A stretch of DNA of 7,091 nt from Lautropia sp. SCN 70-15 (GTDB taxonomy: Bacteria > Pseudomonadota > Gammaproteobacteria > Burkholderiales > Burkholderiaceae_E): assembly GCA_001724315.1 (NCBI GenBank), contig MEEC01000136.1:1-7091 (forward strand), read 5' to 3'. Under the pieces are notes generated by a model, which saw only the letters and a list, made by a program, of their open reading frames with translations, did not search any database and was not told the DNA's origin. Below are positions 1-7,000 of the stretch, in pieces. A program made the position numbers and the translations under genes. The number at the start of each line of letters is the position of its first letter. The stretch's first letter is position 1.

Positions 1-1932
1 GGCATCACGGCAGCCTTCCTGGTCGAGCGCTTTCGCAATGCCTTCTCCGACATCGGGGAACTGGCGAAGGCTCTGGGCCAGGATGTGGCCGCGGCCTTCA
101 GTGGCGACTTCTCGATGCAATCGCTGCGTGCCGTCCTCGGCCGCCGACTTGGGGAGATGCGCGACTTCGGCAAGGAGCTCGCGGGCACCGTGCGCGACGC
201 CGTGACGCGCGATTACGTCGGCGAAGCTGCTCAGGCCATCGCCGGCCGTATCCGCCCCGACAAGAACCAGCCGGGCGTATTCGGCCGTCCGCAACCACCG
301 GCGAAGCCGGCACCCGACAAGGGCGTCGAGGCCGCCAAGCTCGCTCTCGTGCAAGCCCAGGCCGAGGCAGAACTCAAGATCCTCAAGGACGCGCTGGATC
401 GCCAAGCGCGCACCCTGGACGCGTCGCTCGAAGACCGGCTGATCTCGCTGAAGGACTACTACGCTGCCAGGACCCGGATCGAGCAGCAGGAGATTGACGC
501 GGAAATCCGCCGCGCGCAGGTAGCGCTCGCGGAACAGCAACGCTTGGTCAAGACGGGCAAGGACGAACCCGCACGCCTCAAGGCGAAGGCGGAAGTCGCC
601 AAGCTCGAAGCCGATCTGATCGTCCTCAACAACAAGCGCGCCGACGTCGAAGTCGCCAATGCCCGCAAGGCTATTCAGGCCGAGCGCGAGCTGCGCGAGG
701 AACTCACCAAGGTCCGCGACGAACTGCTCGATCTCACCGGCGCCGCGACCAGCCAGGATCGAAGCGCGGCCATCGCGCGCCAGTACCAGAGCCTGATCGA
801 GCGGCTGCGCGCCGAGGGTGACACCGAAGGCGTCGCCACGGTCGGCCGCCTGATCGACGTCAAGGCGGCGCAGGCCGACCTCGCAGCGCTGGAGGCGCAG
901 TGGCGGCAGGTCACCGAACGGCTGCGCAATGCGCAGGAGGCGATCCAAACCCAGCAACAGGCCGGGCTGCTGAGCGAGTCGCAGGCCCGTCAGCAGATTG
1001 TGGCCTTGCAGCAGCAATCAGCCATCGAGATGGAGCGCCTGCTGCCGACGATGCAGCAAGCGGCGCAGGCCATCGGGCCGGATGCCGCGATCCGCGTGCA
1101 GGCGTGGCGTAACGAGCTGGAGCGAACCAAGCTCGTCGTCGACGAAATGGCTCCGCTGTGGAGCCGAATTGGGGAGAGCTTTGGCGGTGCGCTCAATGGG
1201 ATGCTGACCGGTGCGCAAACGTGGCGCGCGGCGATGTCCCGTCTGTTCCAGCAGGTGGCCGATGCCTTCCTGCAGCAGATCGTGATCCAGCCGTTTCAGC
1301 AATGGATCGCCATGCAGGCGCGCATGCTGGCGCTCAAGCTCGGTTTCATCCAGCAAGAGCAAGTGGCAGATGCCGCCGCCAGCAGTGTCAAGGTCGCGCA
1401 GAAGTCTGCCGAGACGACAGCGGTGGTGTCGATGGATGCGGCAAAGGCTGGCGCGGGCGCGGCGGCATCGCAGGCGTCCATTCCCTACGTCGGTCCGGTG
1501 CTGGCGGTCGCGGCAATGGCGGCGATGGTCGCCGCCGTGATGGCGCTGCTGGGTGGCGTGAAGAAGTTCGCCTCCGGGGGCCTGGTCAGCGGTCCCGGCA
1601 CCTCGACCAGCGACTCCATTCCGGCGCGGCTCTCGCACGGCGAGTACGTGGTCAATGCCCGCGCGGTGAGCCGGCTCGGGGTGTCGTTCCTCGACGCCAT
1701 CAACGGCTTGTCCGCCGGGCCTCGCATCCAAGGTGGGCGCCTGGCCTTTGCCGCCGGCGGCCTGGTGCCGGAAGCCCCCGCGCAGCCAGCCACGAACCAA
1801 AACATCCGCATCGTCAATGTCATCGACCCGGCGATGGCGGCCGATTACCTCAACAGCAGCGCCGGCGAGCGCACTGTGATGAACCTCATCCAGCGCAACG
1901 CCGCATCGGTGCGCAACATCCTGGGACGATAA
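1..1932 (+). CDS. Phage tail tape measure protein, C-terminal part (5' end outside window)
   Basis: The frame is open from the first base, so 643 residues of a longer protein are visible; the GTG at 85 is internal, not a credible start. Tape measure proteins set siphophage tail length, fill the tail tube and take part in DNA ejection. In window residue numbers: a Pro-rich linker at about 94-108; a long Ala/Glu/Lys/Arg/Gln-rich coiled coil at about 109-240 continuing to about 360; then an amphipathic stretch with Trp and Gln (about 385-455); a hydrophobic helix at about 497-520; the motif FASGGLVSGPGTSTSDSIPA beginning at 523, followed by LSHGEYVVNA (544-553); and a second FAxGGLV motif at 583-589. 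The last 43 residues (from NIRIVNVIDP) form the usual conserved tail end. These C-terminal glycine motifs are hallmarks of the family. Product and stop (TAA 1930-1932) are clear; the missing N-terminus prevents judging total length. Confidence 0.93.
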   Translation, partial: GITAAFLVERFRNAFSDIGELAKALGQDVAAAFSGDFSMQSLRAVLGRRLGEMRDFGKELAGTVRDAVTRDYVGEAAQAIAGRIRPDKNQPGVFGRPQPPAKPAPDKGVEAAKLALVQAQAEAELKILKDALDRQARTLDASLEDRLISLKDYYAARTRIEQQEIDAEIRRAQVALAEQQRLVKTGKDEPARLKAKAEVAKLEADLIVLNNKRADVEVANARKAIQAERELREELTKVRDELLDLTGAATSQDRSAAIARQYQSLIERLRAEGDTEGVATVGRLIDVKAAQADLAALEAQWRQVTERLRNAQEAIQTQQQAGLLSESQARQQIVALQQQSAIEMERLLPTMQQAAQAIGPDAAIRVQAWRNELERTKLVVDEMAPLWSRIGESFGGALNGMLTGAQTWRAAMSRLFQQVADAFLQQIVIQPFQQWIAMQARMLALKLGFIQQEQVADAAASSVKVAQKSAETTAVVSMDAAKAGAGAAASQASIPYVGPVLAVAAMAAMVAAVMALLGGVKKFASGGLVSGPGTSTSDSIPARLSHGEYVVNARAVSRLGVSFLDAINGLSAGPRIQGGRLAFAAGGLVPEAPAQPATNQNIRIVNVIDPAMAADYLNSSAGERTVMNLIQRNAASVRNILGR

Positions 1933-1934
1933 GA

Positions 1935-2906
1935 ATGGCCTGGACTTCCGGCACGGCAACCAATGCCGTCGATCTTTTCAACAAGCTGATCACCTTCTTG
2001 ACCGCCGACGCGACGCTGGTCGCCGGGGGCGAGGCCTGGACCCTGCTGCGCCGCGACAGTTTCACGTCGGATGCGAAACGGGATCTGGTCGAACTGCGCG
2101 GCCCCGGCTCCTCGGCGGGCGATGCGATCTACGTGCAGGTCTGTCTGTTCGCTGACGCGGCAGCGCCCGCTTATTCGATTCGCGTGCTCGGCTCGCAGTC
2201 CTGGCAAAGCGCCGTCTCGATCAGCACCCCCGAGGGTCAGCCGGGCAGTCTGCTCTCGGGCGCCGGCGCGCTGGGCATCGTGCCGAGGATGCCGGTGTTC
2301 AACAGCGCGATCAGCTACTGGTTCGTCGCCAACGGCAGGCGATTCATCGTGGTGGCGAAATCCTCGGCCTACTGGGGCGCGCTCTACGCCGGCTTCTTCC
2401 TGCCCTACGGCACGCCCTCGCAGTACCCGTATCCGCTCTTCATCGGCGCCAACACATCACGCGGCGACAACTACCAGAGCGCGGATCTCGACATCGCCAA
2501 CAGCGCCTTCTGGCGCAACGACGGCGAATACGGCAGCTACAGCGCGGCGATCCTGCAGCCGAGCGGCGGCTGGGTCGGGACCAACCGCTTCGATACCACC
2601 TACACCGGCCGCGCCTGGCCCTGGGCGATGTCGTTGGAGACGCGCAAGAACAGCGTCGGACGCTACGACATGGGCAACCTCACGCAGTTGCCGAACGGCG
2701 CCAGTCCGCTACTGCCGGCCATCCTCTATGACTGCGGAACCTCCCGTCCCTTCAACGTCTGGGGCGAGCTGCAAGGCGTGTTCGCCGTACCGGGATTCGG
2801 CGTGGCCGCGGGCGACACCGTGACGGTGGCTGGCAGGTCGCATCTGGTCGTGCAGGCGGCAACTTCCACCAACGCGGCGCGCTTTGCCTCCATCCAACTG
2901 AACTGA
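1935..2906 (+). CDS. Tail-tip-associated protein of unknown function, first of a tandem pair
   Basis: 323 residues, starting at the ATG two bases after the tape measure stop, with a modest GGGA Shine-Dalgarno at 1923-1926. The frame stays open far upstream inside the tape measure gene, but that part is Arg/Gly-rich shadow sequence. No signal peptide, membrane helix or catalytic motif is visible. The protein is rich in Ser, Gly, Ala, Tyr and Trp, as in beta-rich virion proteins. It resembles its downstream neighbour at three places: the N-terminus (MA-aromatic, Gly6, Leu14, Phe21, then WT....DSFT at 35-44), the centre (YWFVANGRRFIVV at 128-140, then GFF..YG) and the C-terminus (GELQGV at 277, then a GD turn at 293-294). 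Its place between tape measure and hub genes implies a tail-tip or tail-assembly protein; the exact role is unknown. I recall a protein of similar size at this position in D3112-like phages, but no assigned function. Confidence 0.85.
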   Translation: MAWTSGTATNAVDLFNKLITFLTADATLVAGGEAWTLLRRDSFTSDAKRDLVELRGPGSSAGDAIYVQVCLFADAAAPAYSIRVLGSQSWQSAVSISTPEGQPGSLLSGAGALGIVPRMPVFNSAISYWFVANGRRFIVVAKSSAYWGALYAGFFLPYGTPSQYPYPLFIGANTSRGDNYQSADLDIANSAFWRNDGEYGSYSAAILQPSGGWVGTNRFDTTYTGRAWPWAMSLETRKNSVGRYDMGNLTQLPNGASPLLPAILYDCGTSRPFNVWGELQGVFAVPGFGVAAGDTVTVAGRSHLVVQAATSTNAARFASIQLN

Positions 2907-2925
2907 GAACGGGCTCGAGACGATC

Positions 2926-4068
2926 ATGGCTTACGTTACCGGCGCGTCGGCGGACATCAACACGCTGCTGACCGCCATCAAGAATTTCGCGGTCGCCAAC
3001 GGCTGGACGGCCAATGCCACCGACACCTTCACGCTGACGTTTCCGACCTACTCGTCGAATGGCAAAGCGACCCACGCCGGCACGTTGTCGATGATCTCCT
3101 CGGTCAGCAGCTCCGATGCGTACAAGAACCAGGCGGAAACGAGCCTGACCGCGAACCGGGTCGTGCTGACCAAGAACGGCGTGTCCTACCAACTGTTCGC
3201 GGTCAACAAGAAGCTCTACAAGAACGGCGTCAATGGCACCTACGGCTGCCTGGAGGCCTGGGCGTGCGACGGCTTTGCCGCCGGGGTTGCCGCCAACCTG
3301 CAGAGCAACAACCGCAAGTTCGTGATGGTGGGGCCCATGGCCACCTCGCTCTATGCCTACCACCTGTTCTCGAATGGCGACTTCATCCATGTGGTGATCG
3401 AGGAAACGCCGGGCCGATTCCGTCACCTGTCGTTTGGTTTCATCAACAAGTACGGCGCCTTCGCCGGGGGGCAGTACCTGACGGCAGGCTGCCCCGTCGA
3501 GTCGTTCACGACCACACCCTATGCGTTCAACACCTCGAACCACTCGATTCCGTTCGGCGCGAACGCGCAGGGACCGTCGCGGGCGTCGCTTGCGTCGAAC
3601 GGCTATCCCGGCAGCTACGTCCGGGCCGACATCGATGGCTGGACGGTCGGCTGGCGGCTGCTCACGACCGGCTACTGGGATACGGCCAACCTCGATGTCT
3701 GCGGCTGCGCCACCTATGCCAACGTGACCAACAACCGCGCGGGCTACGTTGGCTCCGGAACCCAGAACTCCCTCAACACCCTGGCGCACGATCTGGCCTA
3801 CCACTGCTCGCCGCAAAGCTACAACGGCCTGGCGCCGATGCTGCCGTGCTACGTGGGCGTCAATCGCACTCCGTACGTCGGCACCTGGACGCTGCTCGGC
3901 GAGTTCCCCGACGTACGCTTCCTGAACATCGCCAACTTCAATCCTGGCGACGAACTGACCCTTGGCACCGACGTGTGGAAGATCTTCCCGCTGTGGAACA
4001 AGGCCTACACGCTCGGGGCGGAGCCGATCAGCTACGACTACGGCCTGGCTTACCGCAAGGTGGTGTGA
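2926..4068 (+). CDS. Tail-tip-associated protein of unknown function, second of a tandem pair
   Basis: 380 residues, ATG 19 bases after the previous stop, with a weak GAGA ribosome-binding sequence at 2917-2920. This is the largest gap in the window and it holds no hairpin or promoter that I can see. The protein is rich in Asn, Tyr, Gly, Ser and Thr and has no signal peptide or membrane helix, consistent with a beta-rich virion protein. It shares landmarks with the preceding gene in the same order: Gly6, Leu14 and Phe21; WT....DTFT at 27-36; YHLFSNGDFIHVV at 145-157, then GF...YG at 171-177; and LLGEFPDV at 323-330, then the GD turn at 341-342. It is unusually cysteine-rich for the window, with seven (108, 114, 189, 259, 261, 294, 308). 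A structural tail-tip role is inferred from position; a receptor-contacting or adhesin-like role is possible but not shown. Confidence 0.85.
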   Translation: MAYVTGASADINTLLTAIKNFAVANGWTANATDTFTLTFPTYSSNGKATHAGTLSMISSVSSSDAYKNQAETSLTANRVVLTKNGVSYQLFAVNKKLYKNGVNGTYGCLEAWACDGFAAGVAANLQSNNRKFVMVGPMATSLYAYHLFSNGDFIHVVIEETPGRFRHLSFGFINKYGAFAGGQYLTAGCPVESFTTTPYAFNTSNHSIPFGANAQGPSRASLASNGYPGSYVRADIDGWTVGWRLLTTGYWDTANLDVCGCATYANVTNNRAGYVGSGTQNSLNTLAHDLAYHCSPQSYNGLAPMLPCYVGVNRTPYVGTWTLLGEFPDVRFLNIANFNPGDELTLGTDVWKIFPLWNKAYTLGAEPISYDYGLAYRKVV

Positions 4069-5751
4069 ATGCCGGACTTCGTTGGCGTCTTCACATCGAG
4101 CATCTTGGGCGGCGCGGCGGCCACCGGAATGAACCTCCTGTGGGACAGCGGCCGCCCTGGCTATTTCGAGCCGACCACGGCTGTTCCTGCCATCGTCGGT
4201 GCGGTGGGTGTCATCACCAGCAGCCAACCGTCGCCGGAGGCCTTGATCGCCCGGGCAGGCGCGCACTGTGGCGCGTTCTCGGACGACTACTACCACCGGA
4301 TCTACCTGTCGCCGTCTCGGATCGAGTTCGGCAACCTCGTCATCCCGGCAACCCGTACCGTCGAGATCTGGAACGCGTTCCTGGACCCGGTGACGATCTT
4401 CGAGCTCGACGGCGACACCGAGGGCCTGTCGCTAGGGTTCTTTCCGCCCGCGAGGATGCGGGGGCTGGAGGACATCTTCTACGAGGTCACGGCGACGCTG
4501 GATGGCCCGAGCTTCGTCGACACGCTGCTGACGCTGCATTTCTCGGCCGGCGGCACGCGCAATCTGGCAATCAGCTACGGCCGGGTACTGGTCATGGGCC
4601 TGTTGCACGACTGGCAAGGCGGCTTCACCGAGCGGCTGGAGTGGCTGACCGACGTGCTGACGATGCGCAGTGGCACCGAGCAGCGGGTGCGGCTGCGCGA
4701 CGATCCCCGCCGCTCGTTCGAGTTCGATGTGCTGGAGTACGGCAACAACGGGCAGTTGGACCTCTTGATGAACGTCTGGCAGTCGCGCGTCTATGCCGTG
4801 CCGGTGTGGACCGACAAGGCACGGCTTACGGCCGCCATCCATCCCGGCGACACGGTGCTCGCCGTGAGCACCAGGGATCTGGACTACCACGAAGGTGGAC
4901 TCGCCATCGTCGGATCGCCCATTGGTACTACCGAGGCCCTGGAGATCCTGTCCCTGACCGCCGACACGATCACGCTCAAGCGACCGGCGCTGGGGAACTG
5001 GCCCGCAGGCGCCTGGATCGCGCCGGCCCGGCTGGGGCGTCTGCCCGCTCAGCAGACGGTCAGTCGGCCGACGGCAGCCATTGCCCAGGCGAAGCTGCGC
5101 TTCGAGCTGGAGGATCTCGCCTCGACGGTGACCGCGACGGGCTCGCCGATCCAGTACCAGGGCTACGACACGCTGCTGCGTCATCCGAACCGGGTCGAGG
5201 ACGTCAGCGTCGAGTATCAGCGGCTCGTCGACGTGTTCGACCACGAGACCGGTACGCCGGCGGTGATCGACATTCCCAATCGCGCCTTCATCATGCGCCG
5301 CTACCAGTTTCTGCTGCCGGATCGCGCCGATCTCACGGCGATGCGCGGCTGGCTCGCCGGCCGCGCCGGTCGGCAAGTGCCATTCTGGGTGCCGACCTGG
5401 GAGCGTGGCCTCGAAGTCGCCCAGTCCTTCACCTTGGATGCCACGGAAATTCTGGTCCAGGCCCGAGGTTTCTCCACCTACTACCAGGCGATGCCCGGCC
5501 GTCAGGACGTGGCCTTCCTGCACAACGATGGCAGTTGGTACCTGCGGCAGATCACCGCCTTCGAGTTCGTGGACGGGGTGGTGGAACGGATGCGGATCGA
5601 CGCCGCGCTGGGTGTGGCCTGTGCGCCGTCCGACTTCCGGATCGTCTGCTTCCTGGAACTGGCGCGGCTGGAGAGCGATGCCGTGGAGATCTTCTTCGAG
5701 ACGGATCGCGTGGCGCGCGTGACCTTGCCTATTCGGAGCATCAACGGATGA
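4069..5751 (+). CDS. Phage tail-tip/minor tail protein, about 560 residues, between tape measure and hub
   Basis: 560 residues; the ATG directly abuts the TGA of the previous gene (TGAATG), with AAGGTGG at 4057-4063 as a good Shine-Dalgarno. Residues about 76-165, beginning RIYLSPSRIEFGNLVIPATR and then WNAF, read like an Ig-like/ASH-type beta-sandwich. Residues about 189-268 and 381-466 look like two diverged copies of one beta-domain: each has a DV, a GT, a Pro-Arg or Pro-Asn-Arg followed by Phe, a Leu-rich helix with Trp, an Arg-containing turn and a VPVW or VPFW strand. The segment WLAGRAGRQVPFWVPTW (428-444) is typical of phage tail proteins at this position. The gene sits immediately upstream of the BR0599 hub, where lambda has M and gene transfer agents have g12 (DUF2460), so a distal-tail or hub-adaptor role is likely. 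The assignment rests on position and motif style; I cannot name a family with certainty. Confidence 0.85.
   Translation: MPDFVGVFTSSILGGAAATGMNLLWDSGRPGYFEPTTAVPAIVGAVGVITSSQPSPEALIARAGAHCGAFSDDYYHRIYLSPSRIEFGNLVIPATRTVEIWNAFLDPVTIFELDGDTEGLSLGFFPPARMRGLEDIFYEVTATLDGPSFVDTLLTLHFSAGGTRNLAISYGRVLVMGLLHDWQGGFTERLEWLTDVLTMRSGTEQRVRLRDDPRRSFEFDVLEYGNNGQLDLLMNVWQSRVYAVPVWTDKARLTAAIHPGDTVLAVSTRDLDYHEGGLAIVGSPIGTTEALEILSLTADTITLKRPALGNWPAGAWIAPARLGRLPAQQTVSRPTAAIAQAKLRFELEDLASTVTATGSPIQYQGYDTLLRHPNRVEDVSVEYQRLVDVFDHETGTPAVIDIPNRAFIMRRYQFLLPDRADLTAMRGWLAGRAGRQVPFWVPTWERGLEVAQSFTLDATEILVQARGFSTYYQAMPGRQDVAFLHNDGSWYLRQITAFEFVDGVVERMRIDAALGVACAPSDFRIVCFLELARLESDAVEIFFETDRVARVTLPIRSING
5735..5738 (+). promoter_or_regulatory. 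Ribosome-binding site for the hub gene
   Basis: GGAG lies nine bases before the ATG at 5748, inside the end of the preceding gene. It supports that ATG, which overlaps the upstream TGA by four bases (ATGA), as the true start, although the frame is open for more than 2 kb upstream. Confidence 0.6.
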
Positions 5752-6551
5752 CCTATCAGAGCATTGAGACGAGCGTTCATTCAGGGCAGCCGGTCGAGTT
5801 GTACCGGTTCGCGCTGGGCGCCACCGTCTGGCGCTACACCTCGGCACGGGATGCCGTGACCTACAACGCAGAGAAGTACACCCCGGCGCCGATCCGACGC
5901 TCGGAGATCGAGCAGACGCAGGAATTCGGCCGCGCGATGCTCAATCTCGAAGCAGCGCTCGACATCGGCGTGGTGCAGTCCTTCATCGTGACCCCGCCCG
6001 ATGGGGTGCTGTCACTCACCATCTTTCGTCAGCACCTGTCCGACCCCGGCACGGAATTCATCACCTGGTGGAAAGGACGCGTCGTGTCGGTGGTGTTCAG
6101 TGGCGTCACGGTGCAGATGCGCTGCGAGCCGATTTTCACGACGCTCAAGCGCTCGGGACGGCGGGCGAACTACCAGATCAACTGCCGTCATCCGCTCTAC
6201 CACGGCGGTTGCAAGGTCAACGCGGCCGATTACAAAACGGCCGGCATCGTCGAGAGCGTGGCGGGGTTGGAGGTGACTGCCTCGGTATTCCTACCTAAGC
6301 CCATCGCTTGGTTCGTCGGCGGCCGGCTGATGGCCGCCGGGGCGCAACGGATGATCGTCGCCAGTTCCGGCGGCGCCGTGACCCTTTCGGCGCCGATCCC
6401 CGGCCTGAAGGCCGGCGACGCGTTCGAGGCCTATCCGGGCTGCGATCACACGCTCGCGACCTGCGCCGCCAAGTTCGGCAACCAGCTGAACTACGGCGGT
6501 TTCCCCTACATCCCGGTGAAGAACCCTTTCGCCGGGGACGCCATCGTTTGA
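5748..6551 (+). CDS. BR0599/DUF2163-type phage tail hub protein (lambda gpL-like)
   Basis: 267 residues, typical length for this family. The start overlaps the previous stop by four bases. The N-terminal half (about 10-135: VELYRFALG, then WRYTSA, YNAEKYTPAPIRRSEIEQT and WWKGRV) matches the DUF2163 pattern. The C-terminal half carries the BR0599 signature: INCRHPLYHGGC at 144-155, and YPGCDHTLATCAAKFGNQ at 229-246 followed by NYGGFPYIP. Four cysteines (146, 155, 232, 239) form C-X8-C and C-X6-C pairs; lambda gpL is known to carry a [4Fe-4S] cluster, and from memory its ligands have the same spacing. Between the pairs lies an extra beta-rich stretch (about 165-228). The protein probably forms the trimeric hub at the end of the tail tube and binds the J-like protein encoded from 6997. 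The family call is firm; the cluster is inferred. Confidence 0.92.
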   Translation: MTYQSIETSVHSGQPVELYRFALGATVWRYTSARDAVTYNAEKYTPAPIRRSEIEQTQEFGRAMLNLEAALDIGVVQSFIVTPPDGVLSLTIFRQHLSDPGTEFITWWKGRVVSVVFSGVTVQMRCEPIFTTLKRSGRRANYQINCRHPLYHGGCKVNAADYKTAGIVESVAGLEVTASVFLPKPIAWFVGGRLMAAGAQRMIVASSGGAVTLSAPIPGLKAGDAFEAYPGCDHTLATCAAKFGNQLNYGGFPYIPVKNPFAGDAIV

Positions 6552-6553
6552 GG
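6549..6553 (+). promoter_or_regulatory. Ribosome-binding site overlapping the hub stop codon
   Basis: TGAGG combines the TGA stop of the hub gene with a GAGG Shine-Dalgarno core, seven bases before the ATG at 6561. This arrangement couples translation of the small downstream gene to termination of the hub gene. Confidence 0.55.
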
Positions 6554-6560
6554 CTTTTCC

Positions 6561-6788
6561 ATGTGGCAATACCTGATCGTGTGGGTGATCACGACGGTCC
6601 TGTCGTCGCTGCTCGCCCCGAAACCCAAGACCACCACGCCGCAACCCGGCGATGTCGATGCACCGGTCGCCGCGACCGACAGCCCGATCCCGGTGCTGTT
6701 CGGCACGCGCACGATCAAGCAGCCGAACTGCGTCTGGTTCGGCGATGTGCGCACGACCCCGATCAAGACCAAGGGAGGCAAGAAATGA
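6561..6788 (+). CDS. Small tail-tip protein resembling the N-terminal module of J-like proteins
   Basis: 75 residues. Residues 3-18 are a hydrophobic helix (YLIVWVITTVLSSLLA) followed by a Pro/Lys/Thr-rich stretch, then SPIPVLFGTRTIKQPNCVWF at 41-60, GD at 61-62 and a basic end, KTKGGKK. In large J-like or gene-transfer-agent g15-like tail-tip proteins the N-terminus usually has a hydrophobic Ala/Gly/Leu segment, a Pro-rich linker, then a piP-vyG-t-r--gN-iW pattern before the first core domain. This small protein fits that pattern and stops where the core domain would begin; the core appears to resume in the gene at 6997. It is therefore likely a separate polypeptide that completes or docks on the J-like protein, or a membrane-interacting tip component. 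The gene ends at a TGA shared with the double ATG of the next gene. That the gene is real is well supported by its RBS and tight packing; the functional link is inference. Confidence 0.75.
   Translation: MWQYLIVWVITTVLSSLLAPKPKTTTPQPGDVDAPVAATDSPIPVLFGTRTIKQPNCVWFGDVRTTPIKTKGGKK
6772..6778 (+). promoter_or_regulatory. Strong ribosome-binding site before a double ATG
   Basis: AGGGAGG is the best Shine-Dalgarno match in the window. It precedes ATGATG at 6785-6790: the first ATG is six bases from the SD core and overlaps the upstream TGA, and the second is nine bases away. Both spacings work, so either Met may be used. Confidence 0.65.
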
Positions 6789-7000
6789 TGGCTACTCATC
6801 TCGATGCCAAGGCGCTCGGTTACTGCAATGCCGGCCTGCGCCGTTGGTTTCCGCGCGACGGGGTGACCTTCGATCTGTTCCGCCAGCAGGGCGTGAGCAC
6901 CGACTGGCTGCGCGCCACCGGGGATGCGATGGCGATCCGGCTGGCCGAGTACGTCGAGCGGCAAGCCGCTTCTGGAACGAATGTGGGAGCCGAGGCATGA
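6785..7000 (+). CDS. Small phage protein of unknown function encoded just upstream of the J-like gene
   Basis: 71 residues from the first ATG (70 from the ATG at 6788). It overlaps the previous stop by four bases and its own TGA (6998-7000) overlaps the next ATG by four bases, so it is translationally locked into the tail operon. The visible core is compact and helical: YCNAGLRRWFPRDG (13-26), an aromatic FDLF (29-32), then QGVSTDWLRATGDAMAIRLA (35-54). It has no signal peptide or membrane helix and one cysteine (14). The C-G-R-WF-G-F-G-L-TGDA layout reminds me of small proteins found at this position in other siphophages, but I know no assigned function. A chaperone or small structural partner of the flanking tail-tip proteins is a guess from position only. 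The product is unlike the lambda K or I proteins that sit between L and J in lambda. Confidence 0.8.
   Translation: MMATHLDAKALGYCNAGLRRWFPRDGVTFDLFRQQGVSTDWLRATGDAMAIRLAEYVERQAASGTNVGAEA

Noticed and set aside
1158..1934. Upstream extension of the 323-residue protein into the tape measure gene
   Set aside because: The extension is low-complexity Arg/Gly shadow translation. The ATG at 1935, directly after the tape measure stop, gives a protein start that matches its paralogue (MA-aromatic, Gly6).
1018..1959. 313-codon open frame on the minus strand opposite the tape measure C-terminus
   Set aside because: It is composed of His/Arg-rich shadow sequence, while the + strand shows an unmistakable tape measure protein.
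2907..2925. Possible promoter or terminator in the largest intergenic gap
   Set aside because: Only 19 bases, with a CTCGAG palindrome but no stem-loop with a T-run and no -10/-35 pair. It is best read as a spacer with a weak RBS.
2752..4296. 514-codon open frame on the minus strand
   Set aside because: It is antisense to two genes with coherent proteins, is rich in Arg, Val, Gly and Ala without motifs, and is typical of GC-rich antisense shadows.
3264..5747. Very long open frame upstream of and in phase with the hub gene, which would give a 1095-residue protein ending at 6551
   Set aside because: The upstream part is Arg/Gly/His/Pro-rich with no domain sense and overlaps two well-supported genes. 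The hub family is about 270 residues long and its ATG at 5748 has an RBS.
4432..5847. 471-codon open frame on the minus strand
   Set aside because: It is antisense to the 560-residue tail protein, its composition is His/Arg/Gln-rich with no recognisable domain, and it has no operon context on that strand.
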